Shown: positions 1 through 5,900 of the stretch, piece after piece
Position numbering within the stretch: the stretch's first letter is position 1
Layout: each line of letters starts with the position of its first letter
NCBI GenBank assembly: GCA_021785115.1
Contig: JAJYGO010000059.1
Coordinates: forward strand, 1-6,168
Length of the DNA: 6,168 nucleotides
Source: Chloroflexota bacterium
GTDB lineage: Bacteria > Chloroflexota > Limnocylindria > Limnocylindrales > CSP1-4
Direction: 5' to 3'
Program-made: the position numbers and the translations under genes
Notes under the pieces: generated by a model
The model's input: only the letters and a program-made list of their open reading frames with translations
What the model was told of the DNA's origin: nothing
Database searches by the model: none

Positions 1-68
1 ATTCTCTGGTCCACGGCGTGGGTCTCCTGATGCGGTTTGCAACTTCCGCCTCGGAACCTACGCCGTCT

Positions 69-475
69 TCACTTTTCCAGCAGTCTCAGGACGCGACCGG
101 CGTCGGGGGTCGGCGCGTCGAAGAACACGCCACTGACGCCGTCGACCACGGTCTCGGTGGCGCCCCCGGCCCGGAACGCGATCACCGGCTTGCCGGCGGC
201 CATCGCCTCGACCGGCGCGATCCCGAAGTCCTCGACGCCCGGCACCAGGTATGCGTCGCAGCAGCGCAGCAGGTCGACTGCCTCGGCGCGCGGGATGAAC
301 CCCCGGAACGCGACGGTCGGCCCGGCCAGTCGGCGGAGCCCGACCAGCTCCGGTCCGTCGCCCACCACGATCAGGGGTCGTCCCAGCTCAGCGCCCGGTA
401 TCCGTTCCGGCGAGTCAGGTGACTCTCCGGGTCGCGTTTGCCGTAGGGCACCACGGTGAGCCCGGCGACCTCCGC
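69..475 (-). pseudogene. GT4 glycosyltransferase remnant (C-terminal domain only, frame broken)
   Basis: The conceptual product from about position 410 down to the stop at 69-71 is a GT-B C-terminal domain of a GT4 (glycosyl transferases group 1) enzyme. It reads LGRPLIVVGDGPE, then CDAYLVPGVEDFGIAPVEAM, which keeps the E-x7-E nucleotide-sugar motif, then GGATETVVDGVSGVFFD. This matches mannosyltransferase-like GT4 proteins of O-antigen and capsule loci. The whole N-terminal acceptor domain is missing. In another frame, at 434-448, lies PYGKR, which resembles the PYKR motif these enzymes carry about 20 residues before VGDGPE, so a frameshift separates the two pieces. The C-terminus also stops at LRLLEK, without the usual final helices. 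No credible start codon exists in the conserved part. Third positions are about 90% G/C, like the exporter genes and unlike the intact glycosyltransferases next to it. I infer a dead fragment of the older operon. The upstream limit (~475) is approximate. Confidence 0.75.
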
Positions 476-562
476 CGCCGGCCGCTGGATGCGCGTGGCG
501 CCTGACTCCCCAGAGATCCTCGAGCCGGCACGTCAGATGTTGCCGCAGCGTCAGGGGGAGGG

Positions 563-1498
563 TCAGGGTTGCCGGCCAGCCAATCCACAATCCGTTCGGA
601 TGGCGTCCGGCAGAAAGCGATAGCCCACCCGCGGGAGTTGGGCGAGCAGAGCACGCCAGGGTGAAAGCCGCATCCCGGAGGTGCGCAGCCCTGACCACGG
701 GCCGCCCGTCCGGCCACCCACGACGGCGAGTGCGAACCGAGCCCATAGCACGCGACGCCAGCAAGCAGCGTAGGTGCGCACGCGAAGCCGCGTGTGCCAA
801 TCCACTGATCGTCGAATAGCGCGCTGGTCCTCTCTGGCAAGCTGCTCTCGCTGCGCCGTGCTGAGCGCCGCTGCGTGGTGACGTTCAATCGCGAGAAACT
901 CATCCAGACGTTCAACGGGGAACAGGCGGCCGAGACGAAGGAAGTATTCCCGATCGCCTACGAAGCGCAGGTTCGCGTCGAATGGGCCGATTGTCTCCCA
1001 CGCCGAACGTCTCCAGAAGACCGTGGGCTGAACGATCAAGCCCGCCCACGGCCCCGCCGCCGCGACGATCGAGCGCCGGAACGGTGGCTGGAATACGGCG
1101 TACTGCGCACCGGTCGACAACTCGACCGTGATCGAGTCCCCGAATACCGCCCCCGCCTTCGGCCGACGAGCAAGGCCCGCGACGGCGGCCGCAACTGTCC
1201 ACGGAAAGTACAGATCGTCGCTGTTCAGGTACGCCAAGATCGACCCAGAGGTGATCGCAAGTCCCTTGTTGATCGCGTCATACATGCCAAGATCCGGCCC
1301 GCTGATCCACCGAATGCGGCCGGTCTCGCCCCAGCGCCTCAGAATCTCAAGCGTGCCGTCGTTCGATCCACCATCGACCACGATATGCTCGATCGGCTCA
1401 TACGTCTGCCCGGCTACCGAGGCGAGGGCATCCTCAATGAACCCGGCCTGGTTGAGGGTCGGCGTAACGATCGAGACGATCGGTCGCTGGTCGGTCAC
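563..1498 (-). CDS. GT2 family glycosyltransferase (WfgS/WcaA-like)
   Basis: A cytoplasmic or membrane-peripheral inverting GT-A glycosyltransferase of 311 residues, expected to transfer a sugar from a nucleotide donor to a growing lipid-linked glycan. The N-terminus has the family signature VSIVTPTLNQAGFIEDAL (residues 8-25). DGGSNDGT (42-49) is the nucleotide-binding motif, GMYDAINKG (71-79) is typical of WfgS-like enzymes, and LNSDD (91-95) supplies the metal-binding DxD equivalent. D182 in GDREYFLRLG is the likely catalytic base. The last ~70 residues are Arg- and Trp-rich with an amphipathic look (WRRVLWARFALAVV), which may attach the protein to the membrane. The start is GTG with a weak AGGA four bases upstream; the match to the family N-terminus supports it. 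The gene diverges from the GT4-GT26 fusion. The donor and acceptor sugars cannot be deduced. Confidence 0.88.
   Translation of the reverse strand: MTDQRPIVSIVTPTLNQAGFIEDALASVAGQTYEPIEHIVVDGGSNDGTLEILRRWGETGRIRWISGPDLGMYDAINKGLAITSGSILAYLNSDDLYFPWTVAAAVAGLARRPKAGAVFGDSITVELSTGAQYAVFQPPFRRSIVAAAGPWAGLIVQPTVFWRRSAWETIGPFDANLRFVGDREYFLRLGRLFPVERLDEFLAIERHHAAALSTAQREQLAREDQRAIRRSVDWHTRLRVRTYAACWRRVLWARFALAVVGGRTGGPWSGLRTSGMRLSPWRALLAQLPRVGYRFLPDAIRTDCGLAGRQP
1433..1483 (-). repeat. Copy 1 of a 51-bp imperfect direct repeat (5' end of GT2 genes)
   Basis: This segment, inside the 5' part of the intact GT2 gene, matches 4909-4959 at 41 of 51 bases in the same orientation without gaps (my own base-by-base comparison). 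Both copies encode the conserved GT2 N-terminus around SIVTPxLNQ. The likeness therefore probably reflects paralogous genes rather than a mobile repeat, but it could have offered homology for recombination. Confidence 0.7.
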
Positions 1499-1534
1499 GT
1501 CCTGGCGATCATCGCATGCCGGTGAGCCATTGGG

Positions 1535-1566
1535 CTTTGAACAAGGCGGGCAGGCTTAAGACAAGG
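1535..1566 (+). repeat. Two 12-bp direct repeats with 20-bp period, candidate operator
   Basis: CTTTGAACAAGG (1535-1546) and CTTAAGACAAGG (1555-1566) agree at 9 of 12 bases, including a perfect ACAAGG. They begin exactly 20 bp apart, close to two helical turns. They sit in the middle of the divergent intergenic region, where a regulator could act on both genes. Chance cannot be excluded for so short a match, and no regulator gene is present in the window. Confidence 0.3.
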
Positions 1567-1613
1567 TCGTCGGTGTGGCGCACGGCGCGTGCTACCTTCT
1601 ATTGACCCGAGCC

Positions 1614-1619
1614 GAGGGA
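1614..1619 (+). promoter_or_regulatory. Ribosome binding site of the GT4-GT26 fusion gene
   Basis: GAGGGA lies seven bases before the ATG at 1627 and matches the anti-Shine-Dalgarno well. It supports that start over downstream GTG codons such as the one at 1765, which have no such site. The start matters because it adds a ~55-residue N-terminal extension before the first enzymatic domain. Confidence 0.65.
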
Positions 1620-1626
1620 ACTCGTT

Positions 1627-3759
1627 ATGGGGCCACGTCGGCAGAGACGAAAGGCGGGCAAGATCGACTGCGTCACCGCGAATTCGACGGCGGGATTCGG
1701 CCTGGAGCCTAGCGTCCGCAGCGCGATCGAGCCCCGACCAACGGACGATGCCGTCCCGCGAGCCGTGAACGACGCCGGGGGCCCGGCTCGCTTTGTGATG
1801 GTTCTACCCGACTACCCATGGCCAACCACGAGCGGAGGACGGCTTCGGGCCGCGGCAATCCACGACATGCTGGCCGAGCGGGGTCCTGTGACTGTTCTCG
1901 CGTTCGATCGTCCGGATCCGCGCTTCCCAGCTTGGGAGGAGGCGGTGGTGCGCCACTCCCGACGACGTCAACAGACGGCGCTGCGTGTTGCAGACCTAGG
2001 AATAGGCGCGGTACTCGGACGACACGTGGTGCTTCAGCGCGCGGTCCGTGCCGGTCTGCCAACCGCCCTGCAACAAGTCCAGACTGCCTTGGCAGCCGAC
2101 GTCGTGGTACTGGCGCGTCCGTGTCTTGGTCCCTTCGTGGACGCGGCGAGGACGCACGGCGCCGCGGTTGTCGCGGACGCGGACGAGAGCCTCGCGGTCA
2201 TGAACCGACGGGTACTTCGCGCGGGCCCCAGCATCGCCACTCGGCTGCGCGCGGCGATCGATCTGCTCTCGGTTTCGCGGATGGAGCGACGCGATTACGC
2301 CCGGGTGGACCAGGTCTGGGTGTCATCGAACGTCGAGTTGGCCAGGCTCTCGGGTTCCGTCCCCGCCGACCGACTGCATGTGGTGCCGAATGTCGTCCCG
2401 CGCCCGGCAGATGCCATCCGCGATCGTGGGATCAACGCGGTGGCCTTTGTGGGAGCCTACGACTACCCGCCCAACGAAGCCGCGGCGCTGGAGCTGATGG
2501 GCAGCATCATGCCGACGATCAGACGGGCAGGCGGACCCGACCGGCTGGTCCTGATCGGCAGGAGTCCCACACCCAGGATGCAGCGCGAGGCCGCACGGAG
2601 TCCCGGGACTACTGTGACCGGGACGGTGGACGTGGTGCTGCCGCACCTCGAGGCGGCTGGGGTGCTGGTGGTCCCCCTTCGTTCGGGGGCCGGCACTCGC
2701 GTCAAGATCCTCGAGGCAGCGGCAGCCGGCATCCCGGTGGTGACAACCCGGCTTGGCCTTGAAGGGCTCAGCCTGACGCCCGGCGAGCACGTGGTCCTGG
2801 CGGAAACACCACAGGAGTTCGCACGGGCCGTGGTGAGTCTGCAACAGGACCGCGATCTCCGATGTGCGCTGACATCCGCAGCCCGGGACGCGGTCCTGGC
2901 TACCTTTGGGCCGGGCCACCTGCGGCGGGCGATGGACGCGGCGCTACTGGATCTTCGTCCAGGTGCGTCGCCTCCTCGCGCCACGGGCGACCAGTCTCCG
3001 GAGGCCAGCACGGTCATCCAGATTTGCGACATCGCGGTGAACAACATCGGCTTCGGGGAGGCGGTGGCCCTGATAGCGCAGTGGGCGAGAGAGCGATCGG
3101 GAGGCTACGTCTGCACTCCGAACGTGGATCACGTCGTAAAGGCACGCGCCGATCAGGCCTTCCGAGCCGCGCTGGCAGGTGCTCGCCTGCGAGTTCCTGA
3201 CGGAATGTGGATCGTGTACGGGTCTCGAATCGCAGGCACGCCTCTGCGCGGCACCGTCACTGGACGTCTGCTCCCCGAAGCCGTGGCAAGCGTCTTGGCG
3301 AATGATCCCGTGGCCATCGCGCTGTTCGGCGGACCGCCAGGGACCGCGGAGGTGGCTGGGGCACAGATGCGGCGCCGGGGTGTGCGAGTGGCAGAGGCGT
3401 TGAGTCCGTCCGCGGCGCTTGTCATCGGCTCACCTGAGGACGAAAGAGCCGTCTGCCGCCTTCGCGAGTCAGGTGCGGCTGTCGTGTTTGTCGGGCTGGG
3501 CGCTCCGAAGCAGGAACTCTGGATGCGCGCGCACGCGGGCGACTTACCGGGTGTCGTGCTGGTAGGCGTGGGAGCCGCGATTGACGTGCTCGCCGGGCGA
3601 GTCCACGCTGCCCCTCGGTGGATGACGCTCGTCGGATTGGAGTGGGCCTACAGACTTGCGCACGAGCCGCGCAGGCTGGCTCGTCGCTATCTGTGGGATG
3701 ACCCTCGATTCCTCTGGTGGATGTTGCTATCGAGGGCCCGGAGGCCCAAGTCAGCGTAG
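1627..3759 (+). CDS. Fused GT4 glycosyltransferase - WecG/TagA/CpsF (GT26) transferase
   Basis: A 710-residue two-enzyme protein. Residues 1-55 form a charged, probably disordered leader. Residues 56-443 are a GT4 enzyme: FVMVLPDYPWPTTSGGRLR (56-74) is the N-terminal GT-B loop, FVGAYDYPPNEAAALEL (274-290) opens the second domain, and PLRSGAGTRVKILEAAAAG (350-368) is the donor-binding motif, with E363 in the usual glutamate position. After a short Pro/Gly-rich linker (444-461), residues 463-707 form a complete GT26 domain: TPNVDH (497-502), PDG (524-526), VGLGAPKQE (622-630), GVGAAID (647-653), GLEW (670-673) and the basic, Trp-rich tail. GT26 enzymes such as WecG and TagA transfer ManNAc or a relative to undecaprenyl-PP-GlcNAc at the membrane. 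T497 and D525 keep the 28-residue spacing of TagA T37 and D65. The Arg expected 18 residues after the Asp is replaced by T543. I infer that the GT4 half acts directly before or after the GT26 step. The sugars are unknown. Confidence 0.88.
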   Translation: MGPRRQRRKAGKIDCVTANSTAGFGLEPSVRSAIEPRPTDDAVPRAVNDAGGPARFVMVLPDYPWPTTSGGRLRAAAIHDMLAERGPVTVLAFDRPDPRFPAWEEAVVRHSRRRQQTALRVADLGIGAVLGRHVVLQRAVRAGLPTALQQVQTALAADVVVLARPCLGPFVDAARTHGAAVVADADESLAVMNRRVLRAGPSIATRLRAAIDLLSVSRMERRDYARVDQVWVSSNVELARLSGSVPADRLHVVPNVVPRPADAIRDRGINAVAFVGAYDYPPNEAAALELMGSIMPTIRRAGGPDRLVLIGRSPTPRMQREAARSPGTTVTGTVDVVLPHLEAAGVLVVPLRSGAGTRVKILEAAAAGIPVVTTRLGLEGLSLTPGEHVVLAETPQEFARAVVSLQQDRDLRCALTSAARDAVLATFGPGHLRRAMDAALLDLRPGASPPRATGDQSPEASTVIQICDIAVNNIGFGEAVALIAQWARERSGGYVCTPNVDHVVKARADQAFRAALAGARLRVPDGMWIVYGSRIAGTPLRGTVTGRLLPEAVASVLANDPVAIALFGGPPGTAEVAGAQMRRRGVRVAEALSPSAALVIGSPEDERAVCRLRESGAAVVFVGLGAPKQELWMRAHAGDLPGVVLVGVGAAIDVLAGRVHAAPRWMTLVGLEWAYRLAHEPRRLARRYLWDDPRFLWWMLLSRARRPKSA

Positions 3760-4850
3760 AGACCGTCGATCCGATTGGCTAGCTTCTCGATAGCGTAATC
3801 TTCGGCGCGAGATCGAGCCGGCATCGCAGCCACGAGGCCTCGTCCGGCCAGCACCTCCGCGATGGCCACGGTCGCATCCGGCGTGTCAAAGTCCACGACC
3901 GTCCCGAATCGGCCGCCGCCGAGGATCCGCGAATACGAGGAGATGCCGCTCGCCACAACTGGGACACCGGCTGCCATGGCTTCCACCAGTGTCAGGCCGA
4001 ACCCCTCTGCACGACTTGGGAATACGGCGGCAGCCGCTGTACCCAGTAGGCGCTCCAGGTCACCCTGCGTGTACCTACCCGACCAACGGATCCGCTCGGC
4101 AATGCCAAGCCGCTCAGCCCGATGTTGCAGGTCGGTGCGGTGGCATCGAGGACCGTCGCCCGCGACCGTCAGCGTCCACTCTCCGGGCAGCTCACCCAGG
4201 CGATCCATGAGGCGATCCAGCCCCTTGTTCGCGTCGATGCGACCGAAATAGAGCAGAGCGCCAGGATGAGGGTTGCGCCGGACCCGGCGATACGGACGAA
4301 GGTCGATCGCGGCGTCGAGCTGTCGGACTCGCCGAGCGAGGGGGGTCGCGTGAACCTTCACGAGTTCGGCATCCGACGGACTTACCGCGATGATGGCAGC
4401 ATCGGCCAAGCGGAGAACCGGCGTGTAATACGCGGCGAACACCAGGTTCTTCAACCAAGCCAGACTGGTTGTGTGGAACACAAGACCGTGCGTGTGGACG
4501 ATCAGAGGTCGACCCAGCTCTCGCGCCGCCACCGCTGAGGCACCGAGCATGAACCGCAGGTCATGGATGTGAACCACTTCCGATCGGCGGATTTCCCGGA
4601 TCAACGCCAAGGGATCCCAAGTCACTGCCCAACGCCGTCCGCCGGTGCCGCGTAGCCTCTCGACGTGCACACCGTCATGGTCTCCACGACGGGGGAGTCG
4701 TCCCGACACGACCCCGGTGCAGTCGCGATCCAGCGTCACAACACGCACTTCGTGGCCGCGCCGCGCCTGAGCCGAGGCCAAGTCGTGAACGTATCGTTCC
4801 GTCCCACCCTCGAGCGGCACGAAACGACGGACCACGTGCAGGACGCGCAC
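3687..4850 (-). CDS. GT4 family glycosyltransferase
   Basis: A retaining GT-B enzyme of 387 residues from the GTG at 4850, expected to add a sugar to the lipid-linked glycan in the cytoplasm. MRVLHVVRRFVPLEGGTERY (1-20) is the standard GT4 N-terminus with its glycine-rich GGTE loop. HIHDLRF (94-100) and HTHGLVFH (119-126) follow. LLYFGRIDANKGLDRL (199-214) opens the C-terminal domain, and then come VAGDGP (229-234) and PSRAEGFGLTLVEAMAAG (278-295) with the E282-x7-E290 pair. All catalytic landmarks are present and the length is normal. An in-frame GTG at 4880 would add ten low-complexity residues. I chose 4850 because it gives the canonical N-terminus and has a GAGGGGG at good spacing. The last ~24 codons (including the stop) lie antisense to the end of the fusion gene. 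The gene follows a truncated GT2 on the same strand and may be expressed from that gene's old promoter. Confidence 0.9.
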   Translation of the reverse strand: MRVLHVVRRFVPLEGGTERYVHDLASAQARRGHEVRVVTLDRDCTGVVSGRLPRRGDHDGVHVERLRGTGGRRWAVTWDPLALIREIRRSEVVHIHDLRFMLGASAVAARELGRPLIVHTHGLVFHTTSLAWLKNLVFAAYYTPVLRLADAAIIAVSPSDAELVKVHATPLARRVRQLDAAIDLRPYRRVRRNPHPGALLYFGRIDANKGLDRLMDRLGELPGEWTLTVAGDGPRCHRTDLQHRAERLGIAERIRWSGRYTQGDLERLLGTAAAAVFPSRAEGFGLTLVEAMAAGVPVVASGISSYSRILGGGRFGTVVDFDTPDATVAIAEVLAGRGLVAAMPARSRAEDYAIEKLANRIDGLYADLGLRALDSNIHQRNRGSSHR

Positions 4851-4855
4851 TTCCG

Positions 4856-4862
4856 CCCCCTC
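4856..4862 (-). promoter_or_regulatory. Ribosome binding site choosing the GTG start at 4850
   Basis: On the minus strand GAGGGGG ends five bases before the GTG at 4850. A second GAGGGGGG lies a few bases further upstream, between the two possible starts and downstream of the GTG at 4880. Initiation at 4850 is therefore favoured. The stop codon of the upstream 32-codon remnant (4870-4872) lies 19 bases before this start, close enough for translational coupling. Confidence 0.5.
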
Positions 4863-4869
4863 GCCCCCC

Positions 4870-4968
4870 TCAGCGGCCACCGCGCGGCCGGCCGAATGTG
4901 ATGGCAGCCTCGATGAACTCGCCCTGGTTGAGCGAGGGCGTGACGATGGAGACGAGGGGCAGTGTCAT
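4870..4968 (-). pseudogene. GT2 glycosyltransferase remnant (first ~23 codons)
   Basis: From the ATG at 4968 the minus strand encodes MTLPLVSIVTPSLNQGEFIE and then AAI, an unmistakable GT2 N-terminus (compare VSIVTPTLNQAGFIEDAL in the intact GT2). At about 4900 the similarity stops: instead of the expected helix and VDGGSxDGT motif it reads TFGRPRGGR and a TGA at 4870-4872. A GGTGA five to ten bases before the ATG looks like a genuine ribosome binding site, so this was once a real gene start. Nearly all its codons end in G or C, as in the exporter genes. The rest of the gene is absent from the window. It may still be translated as a 32-residue leader peptide ahead of the GT4 gene at 4850. Confidence 0.72.
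4909..4959 (-). repeat. Copy 2 of the 51-bp imperfect direct repeat
   Basis: This is the partner of 1433-1483, with 41 of 51 bases identical in the same orientation. It forms most of the surviving 5' end of the truncated GT2 gene and ends within about ten bases of the point where that gene's similarity is lost. Confidence 0.7.
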
Positions 4969-4982
4969 CGCGATCACCAAGT

Positions 4983-5012
4983 GTGTCACGTCGAGTAGCC
5001 CGTCGGTAGGGT
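4983..5012 (+). promoter_or_regulatory. Possible promoter of the ABC export operon
   Basis: GTGTCA (4983-4988, four of six to TTGACA) and TAGGGT (5007-5012, a form often seen for -10 elements in high-GC bacteria) are separated by 18 bp. They lie upstream of the permease start and in the short gap between the divergent GT2 remnant (start 4968) and the permease. A transcript would start near 5020, leaving about 45 bases of leader. The match is modest and such pairs occur by chance. Confidence 0.3.
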
Positions 5013-5062
5013 TGCCGGTGTCCCTCCGGTGGGTGCGACAATCCGCGGCAGTGAACGCCGAG

Positions 5063-5899
5063 ATGCCGAGCCCGCCCCTCGCAGCCACCGTCGAGATCCG
5101 CCCGCGCCCGGGCTGGGCGGCCCTCGACCTTCGCGAACTCTGGGCCTACCGCGAGCTCCTCTACTTCTTCGTCTGGCGCGACCTCAAGGTCCGCTACAAG
5201 CAGACGGCCTTCGGCGCGGCCTGGGCCGTGGCCCAGCCGTTCCTGCTCATGGTGGTCTTCACGCTCTTCCTCGGGCGCGTCGGCGCACTCAACCCGGGGA
5301 GCACCCCGTACCCGCTCTTCGCGTACAGCGCGCTCGTCCCCTGGACACTGTTCTCGGCCAGCCTCATCGGCGCGTCCGACAGCCTGGTCGACTCGGCCAA
5401 TCTGCTCCAGAAGGTCTACTTCCCGAGGCTGCTGCTGCCGGCGGCGGCGGTCGGCTCGTTCCTCCTCGATTTCGTGATCGCGATGGCACTGCTGGCGCTC
5501 CTGATGCTGTACTTCGGGGTGTGGCCCACGGTCGACGTGGTCTGGCTGCTCCCGCTGACGGTGCTGGCCGTCGCCACGGCGCTTGCCGTCGGGGTCTGGC
5601 TGTCGGCCATCAACGTCCGGTACCGGGATGTCCGGTACGCGGTGCCCTTCATCGTGCAGCTCTGGCTCTTCGCGTCGCCGGTGGCCTATGCCGCCTCGAT
5701 CGTCCCGTCGAAGTGGCAGTTCGTCTTCCAGCTCAACCCGATGACCGGCGTGGTCGAGGGGTTCCGCTGGGCCCTGCTCGGCGGCTCGGCCCCGCCCGTC
5801 GGGGCGATGCTCGTGTCCACCGTGGTGACCGCGCTCGTCCTCGCGACCGGGCTGGCGTACTTCCGCCGCACCGAGCGCACCTTCGCCGACGTGATCTGA
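5063..5899 (+). CDS. ABC-2 type polysaccharide exporter, permease subunit (Wzm/TagG-like)
   Basis: The membrane half of an ABC exporter that moves a lipid-linked polysaccharide across the cytoplasmic membrane; 278 residues, normal for Wzm, TagG and RfbA proteins. An amphipathic N-terminal interface segment ([20 protein letters not shown], 23-42) is followed by VRYKQT (43-48), a family hallmark. About six hydrophobic spans follow, near 52-72, 84-104, 124-151, 157-180, 192-212 and 246-267. Other hallmarks are [18 protein letters not shown] (184-201), SPVAYA (205-210), LNPMTG (224-229) and the terminal [12 protein letters not shown]. The start is uncertain: ATG at 5063, or GTG four codons earlier at 5051; neither has a strong ribosome binding site. 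The frame is open further upstream to 4898, but that part is antisense to the GT2 remnant and unlike the family. The ATPase gene begins one base after the stop. About 95% of sampled codons end in G or C. Confidence 0.93.
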   Translation: MPSPPLAATVEIRPRPGWAALDLRELWAYRELLYFFVWRDLKVRYKQTAFGAAWAVAQPFLLMVVFTLFLGRVGALNPGSTPYPLFAYSALVPWTLFSASLIGASDSLVDSANLLQKVYFPRLLLPAAAVGSFLLDFVIAMALLALLMLYFGVWPTVDVVWLLPLTVLAVATALAVGVWLSAINVRYRDVRYAVPFIVQLWLFASPVAYAASIVPSKWQFVFQLNPMTGVVEGFRWALLGGSAPPVGAMLVSTVVTALVLATGLAYFRRTERTFADVI

Positions 5900-5900
5900 C

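Larger units (their letters stand above)
1499..1626. promoter_or_regulatory. Divergent intergenic region with probable back-to-back promoters
   Basis: These 128 bp separate two divergently transcribed genes, the GT2 gene leftward and the GT4-GT26 fusion rightward, so both promoters should lie here. It is the least GC-rich stretch of the window. Two direct-repeat copies and a small inverted repeat (GCACG-GCG-CGTGC, 1580-1592) lie in it. A TACCTT at 1593-1598 fits a rightward -10 element, but I find no convincing -35 at the right distance, and no clear leftward promoter. The assignment rests on gene orientation and the repeats rather than on good promoter consensus. Confidence 0.45.
476..4900. 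other. Putative replaced glycosyltransferase cassette (mosaic block)
   Basis: This block contains the three intact glycosyltransferase genes and is bounded by truncated genes on the same (minus) strand: a GT4 tail on the left and a GT2 head on the right. The left edge lies somewhere in 475-562, between the last recognisable GT4 remnant and the stop codon of the intact GT2 gene. That stretch shows no gene of its own. The right edge is close to 4900, where GT2 similarity ends abruptly. Sampled codons inside the block are about 70-80% G/C at third positions, against about 88-95% in both remnants and the permease. No transposase, integrase, target-site duplication or terminal inverted repeat is visible. 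Homologous or illegitimate gene replacement, as is common in surface-glycan loci, fits better than transposition. A chimeric contig join would give the same picture. Confidence 0.5.

Noticed and set aside
1..68. Search for a terminator or gene start beyond the GT4 remnant
   Set aside because: No hairpin with a T-tract and no frame with recognisable similarity could be seen in these 68 bases.
412..425. Inverted repeat GAGTCA-GG-TGACTC as a terminator or attachment site
   Set aside because: Six-base arms with a 2-base centre are too short for a terminator, no T-tract follows, and no second copy flanks the block. It may be chance.
69..800. The full 243-codon minus-strand frame as one intact protein
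   Set aside because: Only the last ~110 codons resemble GT4. The rest is unlike any family and overlaps the 3' half of the real GT2 gene in another frame.
1602..1607. TTGACC as a -35 element for the fusion gene
   Set aside because: It lies only 20 bases before the ATG, so transcription would start inside the coding region, downstream of the good ribosome binding site.
1818..2762. A 314-codon plus-strand open frame inside the fusion gene
   Set aside because: It is the +1 shadow of the GT4 half, very rich in Arg, Gly and Ser, with no recognisable motif.
3464..3474. CGAGTCAGGTG shared with 411-421
   Set aside because: An 11-base match lying within a coding region is expected by chance in a GC-rich 6-kb window, and it does not coincide with the right junction.
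4898..5062. An N-terminal extension of the permease back to 4898
   Set aside because: It would be antisense to the GT2 remnant, adds 55 residues absent from Wzm/TagG proteins, and the family N-terminus begins near 5063.
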